Source: Pseudeuparius sepicola (Eukaryota; Arthropoda; Insecta; Coleoptera; Anthribidae). From it: a DNA stretch of 64,000 bases. Both the position numbers and the translations under genes were made by a program. Position 1 is the stretch's first letter. Every line of letters begins with the position of its first letter. Where the stretch lies: positions 2,829,153 through 2,893,152 of the forward strand of contig OY987305.1 in the NCBI GenBank assembly GCA_963920635.1. The letters run 5' to 3'. The notes under the pieces are model-generated. The model saw only the letters and a list, made by a program, of their open reading frames with translations. It was not told where the DNA came from and ran no database searches. Positions 48,321 through 61,652 of this stretch are shown here, one piece after another.

Positions 48321-51096
48321 TTAAAAAAATTGCACTTTTAAAGTAGAAGTAGGAAAGAGGTGAAAAATTAAGGAATCGGCATTGATTCTATGAAATACAA
48401 GCAACTGTGTTTGCTAAATGTTCAATGAAATTCAGTAAAATATTATTGCCAGTTATTCAAAGAGAAGTTCGTATAGGTAATTAGATAGAACACTGATTAC
48501 AATATCAGACAGGTGGCTAGGCTATTGTTTCTTTTGTCATGACACTTTAACTTGACATCATTTCACTTTGACGTGACGTTATCTTTGAGAAATAAGGAAG
48601 AAAACAACTTGGACAAGTTGTTTTTTAATCAGTTTGGTTCACAATATGACCAGTCTAACCTAATTAGTATCATGGCCTAACCTAACCTAACAAAACAATG
48701 AAATAGGGTTGTGAAAAATTATTGCGATATTCGACAGTTGACGTTTGTGTTTAATAATGTCTAAAACGTTGTTTATAGAAAGTTACGTCTATACAACTTT
48801 AAAATAATGTTGCAGTAATGTAATAATTAATCTGTTAGAGACAGAAAGCGTCCCTGTTTGCGTCTCTATTACCAAAGTTTTCTGTAAACTTTGCTATTAC
48901 GTTCAGTGACGTTTCCAAAATACACGTGTAAATAACGTGGCAAGAATGTGAAAATCGGCGGTGTATCCGCAAGCCTCTTGCAAAAAGCCGAATATTTATC
49001 TCCAATCCCCCGTGGAAAATATTGTATTCCTCGAATTGTGGAAGTTTGGAAGGTGCGAAAAACGTCGAGACTTAAACGTCAGCGGGGAAATTTATCATTA
49101 TCGGAAGTTCGAGAGAAAAATATATCTCCATATTGGGAACGTGTTTATATCCAATATTTGGAAATAAAAAGATATGTCTATAAAGAAAGAACGCGATATT
49201 TGGCAGTCGGTTTCAATTTGTTAGGCCTCCGAGTGTCGCAACTCGGATTTTATTTAACTACCCTTCTTCAAGGGTCACATACTTTTTGGTTTCATCCCCA
49301 GAACACGACTGGCGGTATATTTACTTCCTACTCGATTTCATCTCCAGCGAAAATTGACCGTACCTGCGTGTGGTTCCTATTTCACCTCCGGTTTTATTCG
49401 GTAGTGCGGTAGCGAATGCTGTCCTGGTTACAACGAAAATACGGCCCCGGGAGAAATTTCATTGTGTGCAACCTAATCACGAATTGATACAAGATGCCGT
49501 GTAAGAGGCTGTACGAGAAGTGGCCCACTAATGGCCATATTAACACTAATATACGCGTGGCACGTGATCTCGGTGGTGCATTCTGCATATAGCTACTCTA
49601 AAATGCACACGGCCCAACGTGCTTCTCCAATTTCGTAGAGACACGACCACTTCAAAATTCATGTCTGACTTTAGTGCATTTAAGAACCGAAATTGCCAAA
49701 GTGGGAGTAGAACAAAACTCAATTTCATACACTCGCTTTCTTAGGAGGATGTACAGGGTGGACCCAGAGTCGAGTAACATAAAATCTTTACTTTTATAGA
49801 CAATCGCCTGAACTTGTTTTTGCTTGAAAAGCCTTCAAAACCCGCTTCTTTTGACCTTCCTGTCATTTTCAAAGTGCAAATGCAGGGCCACGTCCTTTCG
49901 GCAAATATATTCTTCAAAAAGTTCACCGCATCCTTAATAAATTCCAAGCTCTCGTTCTTAGGTTTAGATATTCATCAGGGATTTATATAATAGTGAAGTT
50001 AATTTTGAAAAATGTAAAAATTATTATTATACAAAGTACACGCGCGGCCCTTGAAATCGTTCCAATACGTGCGGGCGCAAAGGCGTTCAACTGACAACGT
50101 TGCAATTACCCCTCCCCTCTCTCGAGGTTCGAAAGCCAGCGATAACCTTAAAAGCGTAAGTGACGGCAAATCTAACATCTTATTACGCGACATTACCTTA
50201 CGTGACATTACCAGTTATAGTGCAAAAAACAGTAAATTCGGAGCTATTAGGTTGGCGTTAGTAGATTGCCTGAATAATAGTGGAAAATCTTATAACCCTG
50301 CCCACGGACATTGGCGGCTTTTTTCGCAAAAGTCTTTCGACAACCTCGAATAGAGCCGTTCTAAAAATCGAAGAAGGTGGTAAATATCTTAATTGGGTGT
50401 CATACTTTCCTCCGGTACCAAAAAGAACCTCGAAAATCCGATATCTAAGAGAAATTCACGATTAACCACTTGCGAGAAACGGGACGGCTGTAGAATCAAC
50501 GAAACCGACGCAAAATCCTCTGAAACCACTATTGGAAATTGCTTGGTCTTTCTCATTTCTCGATTTTTCGGAGGACCGGGAAGCATCAGAACCTCAGCCG
50601 AAGACTCCTGGGAAGCTTTAAAAATTGAAATAAACCAAAGATTTGGTTCGCGGTTAAGATAAAGAAGTGTAATAAACCCATGTAAAAAACCACTACGAGA
50701 TTCTTCTATAATAACACAATTATACTTAGATATTATACCTTATTTTTAACTATACCACTTTAACAATCAAAGAAATCCGCGTAATTTCACGTTACATGAA
50801 TCTCAAAACACCAAGAAACTATGTGTAAAACTTTAAATCCCCTTTATTATAATGATAATGGAGCGATTTATTAACCTATTTTCGTTGACTGGCGTGTTAA
50901 TACGTCACGTCAGTTAACGCAATTTTTATTTTCTACGGGGAGGAGCGGGTCGGTACGAGGGAATGTAGGGGAAGTTGTTGATTTGAGTAGCCCTGGAATT
51001 GGCGCAACGTTGCCGCACTTACCGGAAATTCTTGATTTCTTGCTTATTTCTCATGCCTAGTGGAACGATTTATGAGGCCGCGCGTGTACCTATAGT
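48321..51096. other. Long unassigned stretch, possibly single-copy
   Basis: A (CCTAA)3-type run is at about 48673-48692. A lone TACAGGGTGGACCC end is at 49753. The longest frame of the window (154 codons, 48948-49412) lies here, overlapping another in a second frame; neither shows a domain or signal. 50051-50660 has more overlapping frames without recognisable features. Confidence 0.4.
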
Positions 51097-51794
51097 TACA
51101 CAGTAGTTGGATCTCGGAAACTAGCGGAGATAGAAGGAAGGTTAAATAATGGAAAGATAATTGCAGTTTTGTGGGCCCAATTTAATGCGCCTTGTGGATT
51201 TTTGAAAAAAAGTCATGGCTTACTAGATATTTAGAAAAAACTAAGTTAATTTTGTCGATTTATTCCAGTCCATTTAACTTGGTCGTTTCTGATTTTAGAG
51301 AAAAAGTGTAAATGCCAAAGTTAAAGGGAACTCTGTCCCCAATGTGGTTATCATGTCCTACTTTCAGTGACAGCTGCCATTTTCGAGATATGACACAAAG
51401 TTGTGTTTTTTTAAATGGAAACCACAGTTATTTCCGTTATTTTTCTTAATAACCAGATCGAGTATTATATCGTTGGAAAGCTCTAAGAATGCTTGATTTT
51501 TTGAGACCATGGCCAACTATGGTTTCCATTTAAATAAATAAAAGTTTGTGTCTTATCTTGAAAATGGCAGCTGTCACTGAAGTTGGACATGATAACCGCA
51601 TTGGGGACACAATTTCCTCCAACTTTGGTATTTACACTTTTTATCTAAAATCAGAAACAATCGCCAAAATTTCATTTTTCACAATATCTAGTAAGCCATG
51701 ACTGTTTTCAAAAAACCACAAGGGGCTTTAAATTTGACCCACAAAACTGCAATTCCGAGATCCCTATACTGATCACACAAAAACTCACCCTGTA
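51097..51794. mobile_element. 698-bp foldback element
   Basis: The arms mirror over most of the length: TTGCAGTTTTGTGGG (51162) with CCCACAAAACTGCAA (51738), and GTGACAGCTGCCATTTT (51368) with AAAATGGCAGCTGTCAC (51562). The right end is TCACCCTGTA; the left end TACACAGTAG is worn. Confidence 0.75.
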
Positions 51795-52132
51795 TGTATC
51801 GTTTCAGTATAAATTCATAAATATTTGTAATAATTTTTTCAATAAGAAAATTTAGAAAATATGTGGTATGTTTTTAAATTTCCTTATTGAAAAATACTAT
51901 TACAAATATTTCTGAATTTATAAATCAAACAATTATCAAATCAAAGTCAAATCAAATCAATCAAAATTAACTTCACTAATATCCCTGACAAAGTTCTAAA
52001 ACTAAAAGCGAAAGCTTTTAACTTATTAAGAATGGTGTAGTAGTAGGTAATATATTAGCTGAAAGCACCCATAATTTTAATTTACATAATTTGAGTGACA
52101 CATCAAGGACAATTTTTTTACCTTAAAAAATA

Positions 52133-52600
52133 TACAGGGTGTTCCATTCTACAGGGCACCATAGATGAGCATATAAAGGCACCTGGCGGGTCAAGTGTGC
52201 CATGGAATCCCCTCAAAACAGTTGAATAGTCAACGGGACCATTCATAGTTTTAGGAAACGCACAAAAAATGTATTATCTTAGACAGTGACTTTGTTGAGA
52301 AAAGTCCAATATTTTTTGTTTTTATTTGTTGGTTCGCATTTTGTACAGAAATAATTTACTTTTGTGTTTATTAATATTTTTTCAATGATTCCAGAGCGCT
52401 CTTTGCCAGGAAAACGTTTCATAAAAATTCAGCATTTTGAGATGGACCAGACAAAAATACCCAGTATATGTTTGTATCGAATCTTTGCACACCAGCGCTT
52501 TGAGTGCTTTGAGTTCTCCATTCAACAGTATTGAGAGCATGATCCTTTAAAATTCCTATTTTGCTCAATTTTCACACCCTGCAGAATGGCACTCCCTGTA
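52133..52600. mobile_element. Foldback element, ATTCTGCAGGGTGT family, copy 2
   Basis: The ends TACAGGGTGTTCCATTCTAC and GCAGAATGGCACTCCCTGTA are inverted. The body matches 33464-34164. Confidence 0.78.
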
Positions 52601-54600
52601 TATTTTTTGTTCAAATTTAGTATATGGGGGTTTTGGAGTGTCCTGATTAATGCTGTTTTGTTGAATTTTAAATAAAAAATCGTGAATGTCGGGGGATAAA
52701 ATAAAGATTTTTCCCCGAAACTCGTTTTTTCTATATATTGAAGTATATTGAACTTTTTACATCAGGCTTCATCCCACTATTTTCTTATACTAAAACTTCC
52801 ATTCGTCCCAAAATATTTACGAGGTATTATCGTCCGAATAATTTTTTGTATGAAATATGTGGCGATTTCTTTACAGCCTTTCGGTAAGATATTCTTGGCG
52901 TGGGATGACCTAGTTGCAACTTCTTACAGTTCAACTTTTTGCTTATCCTGAGGAATACTTTGACTGCATTATAATTTATGGGCCAACTTCCCTCAAGGGT
53001 TTTCTCTATGTTTCCTCGCGCAAAAAATATAAGATATTTCACCTTCGACCTCGAATACTTAAACGCCACCTTTGAAATATTCATCCGAACAAAATTCGTG
53101 GTCTCTACAAAGGAGCTGTTCAGATTGCTTTTAAGCAATAAATAATACCACCTACGTAACGGTCGTTATAAATTGCGAACGATTTCATTTAAAATGATTT
53201 TTTATTAAAATGTTCATGTACACGTGCCTTGCTGTAGCTTGCTAATATTATGAATTTGAAAGCAAATATAGTTACAAATTCGCCCATGTCCAAAATTCGG
53301 GAGCAACACGGTAGCCCATTACTACATCGATTCTATTTCCAACACTTTTGTAGGAACATTCGATAACGCTGCAATATAACGCCGACCAATCAAATCGCTA
53401 CGCTCGCTTTCTTATAGGCTGCCTCCTTGACTAGGTCGACGTCGACCGCATAAAAACCTTTGAATTTTATACGGGTGACTTCTGCTGATAAGTCTGGTAT
53501 TTTTACCAGTAACAGAGCGTGGTAAATGCTATGAAATAGATCGCGCCCCGTATATCACTGTATTCCAAGTCCAAGTGAGGCACAGCCGAGTCCTGCACTT
53601 TTGCTCGTTGCGCCAAGAAAAATTAAAATGTTCCCTGTATAGCTAGATTCCCAGTGCAACATAAGAAAATATAGTTTTAATAATATGCACCTGGTGTTTG
53701 CGCATACATTATCTACCTGGAATATGAAAGTAATATTTGTGTTATATGATTCACCCACGGAAGTACCCGTTTTGGTATTCTTTGGTGGTAGATATTTTGC
53801 ATGGAAAGATCGTAGCGCCCGGATCTAACCTTCCAGGTTTATGGAGTTATTTCAGAAACTTTATAGCGTTTTTAATTTTACATGAGCTTTTCACGACTGA
53901 TACAGATTGATTTTAAAATTCTACGCCAGGCTCTAGGGAAGAATACGAAGCGTCGAGTAGCATTGTGGCATAAAGTGTTTGTTCGCTTATTCAACTAGAC
54001 GGAAAAGTCTTTTCCTACCAGACTTAATAGTCACGGACAAGAATAATAGATGGCGTTGCCTATGGTGTGTGAACACCCTGTATATAAATATTTTATGTCT
54101 TTTTTTGTATGCGATAAATTCACTTTCAGCTAGTAAATATTCTTTTTTTAATAAACGAGAACGTGATTGAAAATATATTTTCCGAGGAAAGAGTAACAAA
54201 CGATTGTTTTTCTGCGAATATTTTTACAAAAACTGTATGATAAAGTAGTATACATACCTCAAAAATTGTCCGCATTTGTCATAGAATTGGCCCACAATGC
54301 GGATGCAGTACCTATATTTATTTATGGGGTCAGTAATGGAATACAGCGAGTAAACAGGTAAATAACAACAAATTTATGGGCGTATTAGCTGAACGCTTAT
54401 AATTTCGGTGATGATGAACTTGTTCGTCGAATGGTTATTTTGTTTGTTTGCCGATCAAAGCAACCGATACTGGCGGTTTACAACAGGTTTTATTTTTTTT
54501 ATTAAAAAATATTTTTAAAAACAATCTTTTATTTAAATGCTATAAAAATAAGAAATTAAACTTTGAAATAAATCAAACCAAAGCAAACCCATAATTTTGT
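52601..54600. other. No gene recognised
   Basis: Two overlapping frames (52748-53138) on opposite strands lack domains. A lone GAACACCCTGTATA end is near 54070. Confidence 0.35.
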
Positions 54601-54614
54601 TACATTATAAAATT

Positions 54615-54741
54615 GTATATGATATAAAAGCTTGTAGCGAGAATATATTATATCTTGAAAGTAATTCCAAGTAGAAAATGTATTTTTCGAATAAAGAAAT
54701 TTACACACGAAAATCTCGCGACAAGCTTTTATATCATATAC
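54615..54741. repeat. Perfect 21-bp inverted repeat
   Basis: GTATATGATATAAAAGCTTG and one more base (54615-54635) is mirrored exactly at 54721-54741. A neighbouring segment (54525-54600) recurs at 57245-57335. Confidence 0.7.
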
Positions 54742-55237
54742 ATATTATAGACCGGGAGATAGTGACAGATTTTTGGACGTGATTTTACTCAGTATGCCTT
54801 TCAAAGAGCGAAAAATATACGTCTTGATATGATTTTAGTCAGGCTGCTATATATGCGTTTTATAATGAAGTTTAAAATAGAAAATTCATCGGGAAACCAT
54901 AGGCATACCGTTAGCGTGGGCCCAAAGGGCTATTATTGCCACGTGATCTTGTATTTTAATAAATAATTTTTCCACGTTTCTGAACAGGCTGCCAACGAGA
55001 AGTATGCAAGTTCTTGTTATGACACTGCTGAAAAAAGGATGGCATACCGTTTGCGCATGTCCAAGTACAGTTGAAATTGAATGTTATTTAATCATTGAAA
55101 CGATTTATTCGATGTAAAGTGTGCTTGGACATGCGAAGTGGTTCTAATTCAGCTTGCAAGATTCGACCCACCCATACCTACTAACAGGGCAAGTTAAATA
55201 AAAGCTTGTAAAAAAGAGAAGTTTGTAGAAAATTATA
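54742..55237. other. No gene seen
   Basis: A weak inverted pair (GCGCATGTCCAAG near 55055, CTTGGACATGCG near 55122). Otherwise unassigned. Confidence 0.35.
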
Positions 55238-56483
55238 TAGGCAGGGAAAATAGAATTTGACCTAGAAAAAAATATTAACTGCAATTTTGTTTTACCATAT
55301 CAAAGTTATAAGTAAATACGTTGGTAGAAACCAAAAATTAAACATTTTGAAAAAACGGAACCTTGAGTTACCTCAAAAAACACCTTTTTTTCGTTAGAAA
55401 TTTCGAGCAAAAATGTTAACAGGATTTTTTAGACTTTTTAGGTAAAAAAACTTCCCTTGCTAACATATATTAAGAAATTAAACATTTTGAGAATATGGAA
55501 GTAACTTAGATCGACAAAGAGGGATAAAAATCGGATAATTTTCTATTTCGGCAAAAGCAAAAATATTAACTACGTTTTTATTGCAGATGATCATTCCCTT
55601 TTATAAATAGAATGTAACTTATACAAAATTAAACATTTATCTGAGCCGCATGTACGTCAACTGTCACTTCTCATTGGTATAGACTAGGCAAAAATATTAA
55701 CTGTTTTTTTTTGTTTAACTTTTTACAATATAACTACATATATTGAATCATATATAGCGAAATTAAACATTTATTTACGGGTCAATTGTCACTTGTCATT
55801 TTTTTAGGAAAGCAAAATTATTAACTGTTTTTTTTTGTTTAACTTTTTACAATATAACTATATTAAATCACATATAGCGAAATTAAACGTTTATTTACGG
55901 CGCATTTAGGTCAACTGTCATTTGTCATTTCAAAATACTTCCGTTACCAATTTTTGTTTAATTTCAAAAAATTTAACAAGACTTAGTATCCACTTACAAA
56001 GTTTAACAAAAATCAGCCAGTTACTAATTTTGCTCTCAAAGACAGCTTCAAATTTCTTTAAAATGCGATTTCCGGCGAAACAATATTTAATTTCAGAACA
56101 AACTGTTAATACTTGATTTTTAAGGTAATTATAAATAATAAAAACGCAATTAATATTTTTGCCCAACAAAATATTACTCAAAATGTCATTTTTACATCAT
56201 TCGGATACTTGCGCAAACGTAATCTGTTTAATTTATCAATCTCAACTTTATATACCTTGCTTACTAATAAATGCAGCTTAAAATTCGCAGTTAATATTTA
56301 TGCCGTCTTTATTACAACAAGAAAATGTATTTTTCTAAAAAACGCCCACACGCGTATATTTATTTTGTATAAAAAACAATTCTGGCGTTCATTTATTACC
56401 AATATTTTGTGATGGCATTATAAAAATGCGGTTATGAATTTTGTCTAGGTTTCGTTATTTTTTACCGTAATTTCCCTGGCCTA
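55238..56483 (+). mobile_element. TAGGCCAGGG-ended motif-array element, copy 3 (most complete)
   Basis: Runs from TAGGCAGGGAAAATAG to TTTCCCTGGCCTA. Motif A (GCAAAAATATTAACTG) starts at 55267, 55407, 55557, 55688 and 55812; motif B (AAATTAAACAT) at 55335, 55475, 55626, 55760 and 55880. Then complements follow: B at 55955, A at 56018, B at 56083, A at 56147, B at 56224 and A at 56288. Steps average about 67 bp. The 99-codon frame at 56113-56412 lies across the repeat and is not a gene. The superfamily is unknown. Confidence 0.92.
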
Positions 56484-57394
56484 ATAGTCATTTGTTGTAG
56501 ATCAAAAGGTGTCGTTCGACACTTCTTAAGTGTTATTTTATGTGAATCATAGCAAATAAAATGTTCTTAAAAGTCGAAAAACAGAGTTTCAGTAACGTAA
56601 ATTTGTCACCAATAAAAATAAATAATGAAGTATCAGTGAGTAAGTAAGAAAAGTGCAGACTCAGAGACGAGGAGTATTGGACCCTTTCATTGCCCTGGTT
56701 ACTCCATTGTCGCCAAGCTATTATGTGGCCCCTGCTATGGAAAAACTTCGTCAAAGGGTCGAGCCGGCAATCCTCTTATGCCTTGAAAAGTTTCCGGGAA
56801 TACCTACACACGCCTCCACTCTACCGACCAGATTACGTTGTGGTGCATCCAGGTTAATACAATATTGACATGTCTAGATCGGACTATAATGGACGTGGTT
56901 GCATCGATAATACCGGGTTTTTGGGGATTGGCCACCGGAGTGGACCGTTATAGGGTTTATCTTGCATCCTGGATATAGACTGGACGCTATTACACTATTC
57001 GCCATTCTCAATGAACTAAAATTCACACGGTTTTAAGTTTGGAATAAGTTGTCATAGTTGCCGGATATGTCATGACAGAGGAATTAAAATCAACCTTCAT
57101 TTTGTGCGGATAGTTCGACCTTCAAACTATCGATTTTATAGAAAAAAGTTCACTTAGGTATAGTATAAATGAACTCACTTGAAACAGCAACAGCAACAGC
57201 TTTGTAAAACAAGAGTCATAGGCGGCGCGTAGCCCTTAATAATATTATATAAACTTTATTTAAATGCTCTAGAAACGAATAAAATAAACTTTGAAATAAT
57301 TCAAACCAAAGCAAACCAATAATTGTGTTACACACAAAACAACACTACACAAAAATCTATATACTGGTTATACTTGCCTAACTGGCCTACGTCG
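56484..57394. other. No gene recognised
   Basis: 57245-57335 repeats part of 54525-54600. Otherwise unassigned. Confidence 0.35.
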
Positions 57395-57914
57395 CACGGG
57401 CGTAGCCAAGGGGGGGGTTTCGGAGGTTCAAACCCCCCCCCCCCCCGAAATAAGCAAAATATTACCTAAAAATACGAGGAGTGAAGAGTTAAATTATTAT
57501 TACGTTTGAATATATGTAGTAATAGTAGCGCCTAGCGCCATCTTTTGACGAGAGGCAGACGCAGTTGCAGCCGAACTTGCCTACCCCGAAATCTAGTTTG
57601 GAATGCCTAGATATGTGCGATAAAAACCTTTATCCTAATATTTACACATTACTACAAATCTTGGCTACCATTCCTGTATCCACTGCTACCCCAGAAAGGT
57701 CTTTGTCGAGCCTAAGGAGACTGGCTCTAATGAACATTCACTATGGAACAGAAATTCATGCATAATGGTTTTAGATTTAGCGCAGAGGAATGAAATTAAT
57801 TTAGCCATTTCATTTAAAGTTAACAACTTTATAAATATGTCGTAGTTTTTCGGATGAATATATAGATATTAAATTTCATGTAAGTATATTTTTGTTGTTT
57901 TATTTACTTCTCAT
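57395..57914 (+). mobile_element. hAT element, CACGGGCGTAGCC end, copy 1 (right end lost)
   Basis: The left end CACGGGCGTAGCCAAGG is followed by G and C runs and then by the same sequence as the complete copy at 63299 up to TTATTTACTTCTCA, after which the match stops. The right terminal repeat is missing. It contains a transposase C-terminal fragment. Confidence 0.8.
57565..57765 (+). pseudogene. hAT transposase C-terminal fragment
   Basis: NIYTLLQILATIPVSTATPE followed by RSLSSLRRLALMNIHYGTEI is a hAT dimerisation segment (L-A-x-I-P-V-S-x-A-x-x-E-R-x-F-S-x-L-R-R-L ... L-A-L-x-x-I-H). The part between RRL and ALMN, usually about 17 residues, is missing. No catalytic core. Confidence 0.85.
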
Positions 57915-58058
57915 GGGTATATAGGTTACTCTAGTTCACAATAACTTTATTCTTACATAATTTCCAATTTTTTAAATTTTCTGCACAGCCTGTATAGAAA
58001 ATGTTAACAAATTACTAAATGCCAATCTTGTTTTAAACACAATGTCTTTGGAACAATT

Positions 58059-59043
58059 ATAGTGTGTAACCGGCAGAAAGTTGGACACAAATGGAAAACT
58101 TTTTTATTATTAATTTCTCAGAAAATTTTATTCTTGATAAAAGTTGGTGCATCATTTTAAACTCAAAACGCACATATCAAAATTTAAATATCTTTTTTTG
58201 TATCCGAGGTAGATTCAAAAATGTCAAAATAACTCAAGAGTAAAGTACACTTATTTTTTAAAATACGGTAAAAAGTTACTTACCAAAGTTGTTTGGAATT
58301 AAAGGTGGATGTCAGATTTAAAGTCACAGCCACCTAACCAAAAAAAAAATTAACTTTTTGTAATTTTTTCTACCACCCTGTGTGTTACAAAAAACAAAAT
58401 GCCGCAAGCGCAACTTATCATCGGATAACACATGAATTTTCTACTAAACTTTAATTTTGTTCGATTAGCAGCTAGAAATTTCAATTAATCAAAATCAGAG
58501 TTTAAAAATATTAAATTTTTGTGTCATTAAAAAAAACTCAGTATACAGTGACCGGCAGAAAGTTGGACGCAAAAATTTAATATTTTTAAACTCTGATTTC
58601 GATTAATTTAAATTTCTAGCTGCTAATCGAACAAAATTAAAGTTTAGTAGCAAATTCATGTGTTATCCGATGATAAGTTGCGCTTGCGGTATTTTGTTTT
58701 TTTTGTAATACACAGGGTGGTCGAAAAAAAGAACAGAAAAAAGTTAAATTTCATTTTTTTTTTGACTAGGTGGCTGTGACTTTAAATCTGACATCCACCT
58801 TTGATTCGAAACAACTTTTGTAAGTAACTTTTTACCGTATTTTAAAAAATAAGGGTATACTTTACTCTTGAGTTATTTTGACATTTTCGAATCTACATCG
58901 TATCCAAAAAGAGATATTTAAATTTTGATATGTGCCTTTTGAGTTTGAAATGAAGCGCCAACTTTTATCAAGAATAAAATTTTCTGAGAAACTAATAATA
59001 AAAAAGTTTTCCATTTGTGTCCAACTTTCTGCCGGTCACTGTA
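58059..59043. mobile_element. Palindrome with ACCGGCAGAAAGTTGG ends
   Basis: The arms 58059-58540 and 58550-59043 are inverted copies (for example CTGACATCCACCT in the right arm near 58790 and its mirror AGGTGGATGTCAG near 58304). A third copy of the terminus, TACAGTGACCGGCAGAAAG at 58544, sits at the centre. There is no coding sequence. Confidence 0.82.
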
Positions 59044-59059
59044 TATATAAATCCATAAA

Positions 59060-59510
59060 ATCTTTATTAAGTGGTTGAATAGTCAACAGGACTACTCAAG
59101 GTGTTGGTGTGCAAAGATTCTATACCAAAATATACAGGGAATTTTTCTCTGGGCCATCTCAAAATGCCGGATTTGTATGAAACTTCATACGGGCCAAGAG
59201 TGCTCTGGAATTATTAAAAAAATATTAATAAACACAAAAGTAATTTATTCCTTTACAAAATGCCAACCAACAAATAAAAAACAATTTAAATTATTGAACC
59301 TTTCTCAGCAAAGTCACCACCTTAAGATGATTATATTTTACTGACAGGCTTCTGTATTGTTTAGATTTAGTTCTTTTATAGTGTCTGTAGTGTTCACTAC
59401 TTTGAGATGGTATAGAAAAAAACAACCTATATTGAATCTTTGCACACCAATACTTTGAGTGGTTTTATTGACCATTCAACTGTTTTGAGGGGATTTAAGT
59501 GTCAATTTTT
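59060..59510. mobile_element. Foldback element, ATTCTGCAGGGTGT family, copy 3 (partial)
   Basis: Shares GTTGAATAGTCAAC, TTGGTGTGCAAAGATTC and AATATTAATAAACACAAAAG with the copies at 33464 and 52133. Terminal repeats are lost. Confidence 0.7.
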
Positions 59511-60108
59511 AAACACGAAAATTAAATTTCGTATTTTTAACTCTTCCCTCCCCCACTGACTAAGTCTAGATACGGCCCTGAAATCCGCTTATGCTAAATG
59601 TATTAATTAGGTAATTAATCATAAACATTTTTCAAAATGTTTAGATTATTTTATGCCTGTTATAATAATATAATAAAACGTAAAATAACTAATATACGTA
59701 TAATGTAAATGTCTGCTAATTAGATTATCATTGTTAATGTAATGAATTGAAAAGTATCATTTAATTAATATGCACTTTTGAGCAAAGCCAAATTTTCCTA
59801 AAAAAACATTTTGTGGATTTTGTAGAAAAACCTTAAAATGAAAAATATGCATAATTAGTCTACGACACTTACCCACCGAATGGAATATCAACTCTAGCGA
59901 AGTCTGCTTGAGAAACCTCTTGAAATAATTAAACTAGCCCTGGGAATATTAGCATTTTATAGTGCCACTGCCAGTTTAAAATGGTATCTCTCGAGGACAT
60001 TTTTAATGAAAAAGAAGATCGTCGTGTAGGTACAGTCTCTTGTATTTTTAGGAATAAATCCTAAAAGTTTGGACTTAGTGTACTTAATACACGCCGAATC
60101 ACCAGTAT
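59511..60108. other. No gene seen
   Basis: Unassigned A+T-rich DNA. Confidence 0.35.
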
Positions 60109-60566
60109 TACACTCTATTCAAACTAAATGCAAGTGGCGCGTAAACATTTACACGATGGAAGCACGTGAACAATTCTGAGGACTAATACGAGGCAGGGCC
60201 GCATTAAGGACGATCTCTATGAATTTTATAATATAAAATATTAAAATAATATGCCCCAGTATTAAGAACTTTAAAAACAAACTTTTATGGGACACCTACT
60301 CATTCACTTACCTGCAAATTTCTACTATTAATACAAATCGTAGCTCCAACAATTAATAAACAGCGAAAGAATTATATCGGAAAAAAATAAAATTCCACTT
60401 GCAGCTCACTACACCTCAGTAAGAAACACCGACTCGCTGCACTCGCCCGCCGGGCCACATTTTATTGCCGGCTAGCCAATCGCTAGCCGATCACGTGCGT
60501 ATCACGCCCTAGCCATGCAACAACTTGTGTTTATGTTTCACTTGCGTTTAGTTCGCATGGAGTTTA
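60109..60566 (-). mobile_element. Inverted-end element with promoter-like and donor sequence, copy 2
   Basis: Matches 37244-37691 in reverse over its whole length. The minus-strand donor here is the canonical CAG|GTAAGT (60314-60306). The end at 60566 is more worn than that at 60109. Confidence 0.75.
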
Positions 60567-61640
60567 GTTTATTTGACGAACATGAGACTTGCTGGAACGC
60601 TTAAAAATCTTGGAGGGGGGGATATAAAAAGGCGTCCGAAATCAAGGAAAATAATTAAGTTTTGTGCCCTATACTTTCTCGTAAATTGGCAAGCCGGATC
60701 CAAGAGAAAACCTGGCGGATCTCGTCCATTCTATGTGACACCAGTACAAAGAATCGGTTAATTATTTTTCTGTTTTTGACAAGCCCCGAGAGGGCGGTCG
60801 TTTTCACACTTCAAACAAAACGCAATTTTTCGGCGTCAAACGGTTAATTTAATTTGAATGGAAAACGAGCTATGGCGATCTTTCAACTATCCCAAATTGA
60901 CTTCAACGGGGAAAAGTCAGTCACCTTTATTACAAGCTCAATTTTGTGTAACTCACTGACTTAATTTTCATACAATTGTTATTTAATTTATTGGTAATAT
61001 TATTCTTAACGGTGATGCCTTAGATTATGGAGGGAGGCAAACCCTTATAATATTGGCAATTATTTCGCGTGCTTGAGAATGCAACGCTCTTCCCTGTTTA
61101 CTCATTTTGCACACGTTAACTCCCGAACATACGAAACGCCACTGAGCTCTCTGAGCTGGCGGAAAAAACTTGCCAGCGGCCTAAAAAATGAGGTCTGTAT
61201 GGTAGCCCAAATACGCAGTTAACTTTACGTACTATAGAAACAGGCACAAAACGCGTTGGCTAACTGATTTTGTCAGTCGACTCCTTCGCAGAAGTGCTGT
61301 GTTGCCGTATTTCAAAGGCCTTGGTAGACGCGACGATGTTGAAAAGTATATAATAGGTGTTTTATCACACCGCGTTAAAAATAAATGATAAACAAAAATG
61401 GGTAAGTGGTCCCGTGATGCGAGCTTTATTTTTTCGGTATAACAGAGTTCAGAAATTCGGCTTCAATATGAAAAAACTTGTATTCGCCAATAAATAACGA
61501 CTACTCGTATAGGAAATCTCGCAACGCTGCCCGCATTCTTTAGAAACGTTTTCTTTCGTGCTTTGGACTATACTATTAACTTACTACTACTAGACATTAC
61601 TATTCTATTACTAGTCCTACGGTTATTACTATTACATATT
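60567..61640. other. No gene recognised
   Basis: Two short overlapping frames at 60573-60847 show no domain. Otherwise unassigned. Confidence 0.35.
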
Positions 61641-61652
61641 TATTCTATATTG

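Noticed and set aside
48673..48692. (CCTAA)3-type run as a telomere boundary
   Set aside because: Only three units and surrounded by ordinary sequence; short interstitial runs are common in insects.
48948..49412. Longest open frame of the window (154 codons)
   Set aside because: It overlaps another frame, has no recognisable domain or signal, and contains runs typical of random translation.
56113..56412. 99-codon frame also present (reversed) at 294-599
   Set aside because: It is the translation of the motif-array element itself; its repetition reflects the DNA repeat, not a gene.
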